This document shows positions 51,595 through 53,899 of a DNA stretch of 53,899 nt, one piece after another. The translations under genes and the position numbers were made by a program. The notes under the pieces are model-generated. The model saw only the letters and a list, made by a program, of their open reading frames with translations, did not search any database and was not told where the DNA came from. The stretch is taken from contig NZ_FZOQ01000032.1 in assembly GCF_900188175.1 (NCBI RefSeq), positions 1 through 53,899 of the forward strand, written 5' to 3'. The stretch's first letter is position 1. Every line of letters starts with the position of its first letter. The stretch is from Pontibacter ummariensis. Its GTDB lineage: Bacteria > Bacteroidota > Bacteroidia > Cytophagales > Hymenobacteraceae.

Positions 51595-51922
51595 AGAAGA
51601 CATTCTCTTTATCAGGCTGGAAGGCGATCTGATAGCTAGTGCTGACACACAGGGGATGATAGAGGACATAGACGCAATGGAAGGGGGAAAGGTCCTGCTT
51701 TGTGCCGTAGACCTCTCCAACGTGCGCTTTATGGATAGCAGTGGAATGGGAGTACTGGTGTCGCTGTTAACGAAGTTCCGGAACAGGGGAGGAGAGCTCG
51801 TGCTCATTAAGCCTTCTGATCATATCCGCAAACTTTTGATCGTTACAAAGCTGAATGCCATCTTTACTATCGCAGAAAATGATAGTTTTGCGACTCAGTT
51901 CTTAAAAGAATCAATTTATTAA
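51572..51922 (+). CDS. STAS-domain protein (anti-sigma-factor antagonist family)
   Basis: 116 aa from the ATG at 51572, which lies inside the end of the Fur-family gene (23 bp overlap); the longer in-frame start at 51521 would add 17 residues encoded within the regulator gene and is less likely. The STAS fold is clear, with the phosphoacceptor motif M-D-S-S-G-M-G at residues 54-60 and typical strand FIRLEGDLIAS near 13. In Bacillus the partner kinase (SpoIIAB/RsbW) phosphorylates the second Ser, here S57. No such kinase or PP2C phosphatase is nearby. purA begins 8 bp later, so all four genes rel-fur-STAS-purA may form one operon. Confidence 0.85.
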   Translation: MKYQTELKEDILFIRLEGDLIASADTQGMIEDIDAMEGGKVLLCAVDLSNVRFMDSSGMGVLVSLLTKFRNRGGELVLIKPSDHIRKLLIVTKLNAIFTIAENDSFATQFLKESIY

Positions 51923-51930
51923 ATACTTAA

Positions 51931-53214
51931 ATGGCAGTTGATATACTAATAGGTCTGCAGTGGGGCGACGAAGGTAAAGGCAAAATCGTTGACGTACTGG
52001 CCCCGACCTATGACATTGTAGCCCGTTTTCAGGGTGGTCCGAACGCAGGACATACGTTGGAGTTTGAAGGTACGAAGCATGTGTTGCATCAAATCCCTTC
52101 CGGTATTTTCCACCCGCATATCCAGAACATCATTGGCAACGGCGTCGTGTTGGACCCCATCGTGTTTCGTACTGAAATGCAGAAACTGAAAGACCGTGGT
52201 GTTGATGCTGCTAATAACCTGTTTATCTCAAAAAAAGCGTCCCTCATCCTTCCTTCGCACAAAGCACTGGACCGGGTTTCTGAGGAAGCTTTAGGAAACG
52301 AGAAGATCGGTTCTACTTTAAAAGGAATTGGACCAACTTACCAGGACAAGATTGGCCGAGTGGGCTTACGGGTAGGTGATATTCTGGCAGACGACTTCCA
52401 GGAGCGCTATAATAAGTTAGTGGCACGTCACCGTAAAACAGTAGAGTTCTATGGCAAGGAGCTAGACCTGGGCGATCAGGAGCAGGCTTTCTTTGATGCG
52501 GTGGATTACCTGCGCTCGCTGCAGCTGGTGGACACAGAGTACCTGATCAACCAGGCAATCAGCAGCGGGAAAAAGATCTTAGCAGAAGGAGCGCAAGGCT
52601 CTTTGCTGGATGTTGACTTTGGAACCTATCCTTTTGTTACTTCCTCTACTACTCTAGTAGCGGGAGCCTGTACAGGCTTGGGTATTGCCCCAAAGCATGT
52701 AGGCGAAGTTTACGGGATCTTTAAAGCCTATACGACCCGCGTAGGTAGCGGACCGTTCCCAACTGAGTTGGAAGATGAAGTCGGAGAGCAAATACGACAG
52801 GCTGGCCGTGAGTTTGGCTCTACGACTGGCCGACCACGTCGTTGTGGCTGGATAGACCTGCCCAGTCTGAAGTATTCCATCATGCTAAATGGCGTAACGC
52901 AGCTGGACATGATGAAAGCTGATGTGCTTACTGATTTCGATACTATTAAAGTTTGCACCCACTATAAATTAGCATCAGGTGAGTTAACAGATCAGGTACC
53001 ACATTCCATGGAGATAGATATTCTGGAGCCAGTGTACGAAGAGTTGCCAGGATGGAAAGTAGACCTGAACAAGATTGAGAGTGTAGATGAATTGCCACAA
53101 GCATTCAAGAATTACTTAACATTTTTGGAAGAGCAATTGCATGTTCCAATTACGATTGTGTCAGTAGGCCCAGACAGAAAGAGCACGCTGAAAAGAGATG
53201 CTGTAGTGGCTTAA
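51931..53214 (+). CDS. purA: Adenylosuccinate synthase
   Basis: 427 aa, usual length. P-loop WGDEGKGK at residues 11-18, catalytic D13 and H41 in GGPNAGHTLEF, GVVLDP near 70, the switch loop GTYPFVTSS near 230 and TTGRPRRCGWID near 302. It makes adenylosuccinate from IMP, Asp and GTP, the first committed step to AMP. In E. coli this enzyme is inhibited by ppGpp, which makes its place at the end of the rel operon notable. Its terminator lies at 53244-53283. Confidence 0.98.
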   Translation: MAVDILIGLQWGDEGKGKIVDVLAPTYDIVARFQGGPNAGHTLEFEGTKHVLHQIPSGIFHPHIQNIIGNGVVLDPIVFRTEMQKLKDRGVDAANNLFISKKASLILPSHKALDRVSEEALGNEKIGSTLKGIGPTYQDKIGRVGLRVGDILADDFQERYNKLVARHRKTVEFYGKELDLGDQEQAFFDAVDYLRSLQLVDTEYLINQAISSGKKILAEGAQGSLLDVDFGTYPFVTSSTTLVAGACTGLGIAPKHVGEVYGIFKAYTTRVGSGPFPTELEDEVGEQIRQAGREFGSTTGRPRRCGWIDLPSLKYSIMLNGVTQLDMMKADVLTDFDTIKVCTHYKLASGELTDQVPHSMEIDILEPVYEELPGWKVDLNKIESVDELPQAFKNYLTFLEEQLHVPITIVSVGPDRKSTLKRDAVVA

Positions 53215-53243
53215 GCATTTATTATACTAAGAAACATAGCAGG

Positions 53244-53283
53244 AAAAAGCTCCCGTCGGACAGGCGGGAGCTTTTTCTTTTTT
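53244..53283 (+). terminator. Rho-independent terminator of purA
   Basis: A 12-bp stem (53244-53255 AAAAAGCTCCCG with 53265-53276) with a 9-nt loop is followed by TTTTTCTTTTTT. Typical strong terminator. Confidence 0.93.
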
Positions 53284-53624
53284 CCTTAGCGAAAGCTCAT
53301 CAGCTGTTGAACTTCGTGGAGTTGGTCTTAGGTTACCTCCGAGCGGTGGGGGAGACTCCAGCGACTAGGCGGTAAAAGGGGATGGCTGGGTAAAACAATC
53401 CTGCCAAGGGGGAACTTCAGGCCACGCTTTTGCTGTTTTTTTCCAGCGCTAAGAGGAAAAGCTTACAGGGGTAGCAGTTAAAAAAAAGCTGTTTTAGCCG
53501 GAACTCCCACCAGCCCTCTGGCTGTTACCCTCTAGCGCCCAAAGAGGAAGGAAGGGTCGGGGGAAAATAATCCCCCACTGCCTGAGGTACTTGGGCTTTT
53601 TCTGCGCTGATCTTCTCTGAGGCC
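53284..53624. other. Gene-free region before the tandem promoters
   Basis: About 340 bp without a reading frame of note or RNA motif I recognise. The composition is G-rich in places, with short A-runs such as those near 53480. It may contain additional regulatory sites for the promoters downstream. Confidence 0.45.
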
Positions 53625-53654
53625 TTGCCTGTAGGGAAACTTTTCCTACCTTTG
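53625..53654 (+). promoter_or_regulatory. Tandem promoter P1
   Basis: -33 TTG at 53625-53627 and -7 TACCTTTG at 53647-53654, 19 nt apart; the initiation region is GC-rich (CGCTCCC). Confidence 0.75.
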
Positions 53655-53746
53655 CGCTCCCTTCGGCAGGACAGGGGCAGGGTTAACAGGGGCTGAATGA
53701 GTCTTTAGCAGGCAAAGGGAAAAGAGGAAAAACTCTCCCCTGGTGC

Positions 53747-53776
53747 TTGCAAAACGAAAAACTCTTCTTACCTTTG
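53747..53776 (+). promoter_or_regulatory. Tandem promoter P2
   Basis: -33 TTG at 53747-53749 and -7 TACCTTTG at 53769-53776, 19 nt apart; followed by CAGCCCGC. Its -7 lies 122 bp downstream of P1's. Confidence 0.78.
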
Positions 53777-53858
53777 CAGCCCGCTTCAGAGGGAAGGGGA
53801 GGCATGGCACACTTCTTGAATAAAGAAAGAGCTGGTCAAAAAAAATAAAAGAAAAAGC

Positions 53859-53889
53859 TTGGTGGTTTAGAGAGAAACACCGAACTTTG
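53859..53889 (+). promoter_or_regulatory. Tandem promoter P3 (probably rRNA or other stable RNA)
   Basis: -33 TTG at 53859-53861 and -7 GAACTTTG at 53882-53889 (one base off TAnnTTTG), 20 nt apart, followed by CAGCCCGC as in P2. A 20-nt A-rich tract (about 53837-53857) lies just upstream and could act as an UP element. It is 113 bp downstream of P2. The transcribed unit lies outside the window. Confidence 0.65.
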
Positions 53890-53899
53890 CAGCCCGCAA

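Overview
The window looks like chromosomal DNA of a Bacteroidota bacterium, most likely a Cytophagales/Hymenobacteraceae-type (Pontibacter-like) aerobe; the genus is an inference. The signs are: an alternative complex III (actABCDEF) operon running into an aa3-type oxidase operon, several promoters of the Bacteroidota type (TTG, 18-20 nt, TAnnTTTG), almost no Shine-Dalgarno sequences, and family members typical of the phylum (GSCFA, DUF4369, DUF420, DUF983, PD40-amidohydrolase). No phage, insertion sequence, integrase, CRISPR array or toxin-antitoxin module is visible. Nearly all genes are core or commonly shared.

Layout. 1-4.7 kb: end of an unidentified gene, a TerB-like protein, a DsbA/FrnE-like oxidoreductase (-), a beta-lactamase-fold serine hydrolase lipoprotein, an inverted pair of short palindromes resembling a REPIN, and an MFS transporter. 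4.7-13.1 kb (all -): a large PD40/amidohydrolase, a 700-bp repeat-containing gap, a YyaL/DUF255 thioredoxin-fold protein, a GSCFA protein, and the rpsF-rpsR-rplI operon. 13.5-30.5 kb (+): one long respiratory cluster, actABCDEF, coxBA, ctaA, ctaB, two subunit III genes, coxD, sco, a DUF420 gene, a small CXXC membrane protein and a DUF983 gene interrupted by an in-frame TAG. It takes electrons from quinol through ACIII to the heme-copper oxidase and carries its own heme A and copper assembly factors. 30.6-37.8 kb: an NtrY-like sensor kinase overlapping a large predicted outer-membrane barrel protein. 38-40 kb: four small envelope proteins, one of 53 residues. 40-44.7 kb: HldD (-), then a BtuF/FecB-type binding protein and FecCD-type permease with no ATPase, QueD and LpxB. 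44.8-48.6 kb (-): clpX, clpP, tig and tRNA-Leu(UAG), separated by their own terminators. 48.8-53.2 kb (+): rel, a Fur-family regulator, a STAS protein and purA.

The last 0.7 kb has no gene. After the purA terminator it carries three evenly spaced promoters of the Bacteroidota consensus, with GC-rich initiation regions and an A-rich tract. This looks like the upstream region of an rRNA operon or another very highly expressed unit starting just beyond the window.

The observations most worth checking are the amber-interrupted DUF983 gene, the tandem promoter array at the right edge, the covarying inverted palindrome pair at 3126-3243, the six-heme ActA, and the kinase-barrel pair. I did not find convincing evidence for a wholly new multi-gene system.
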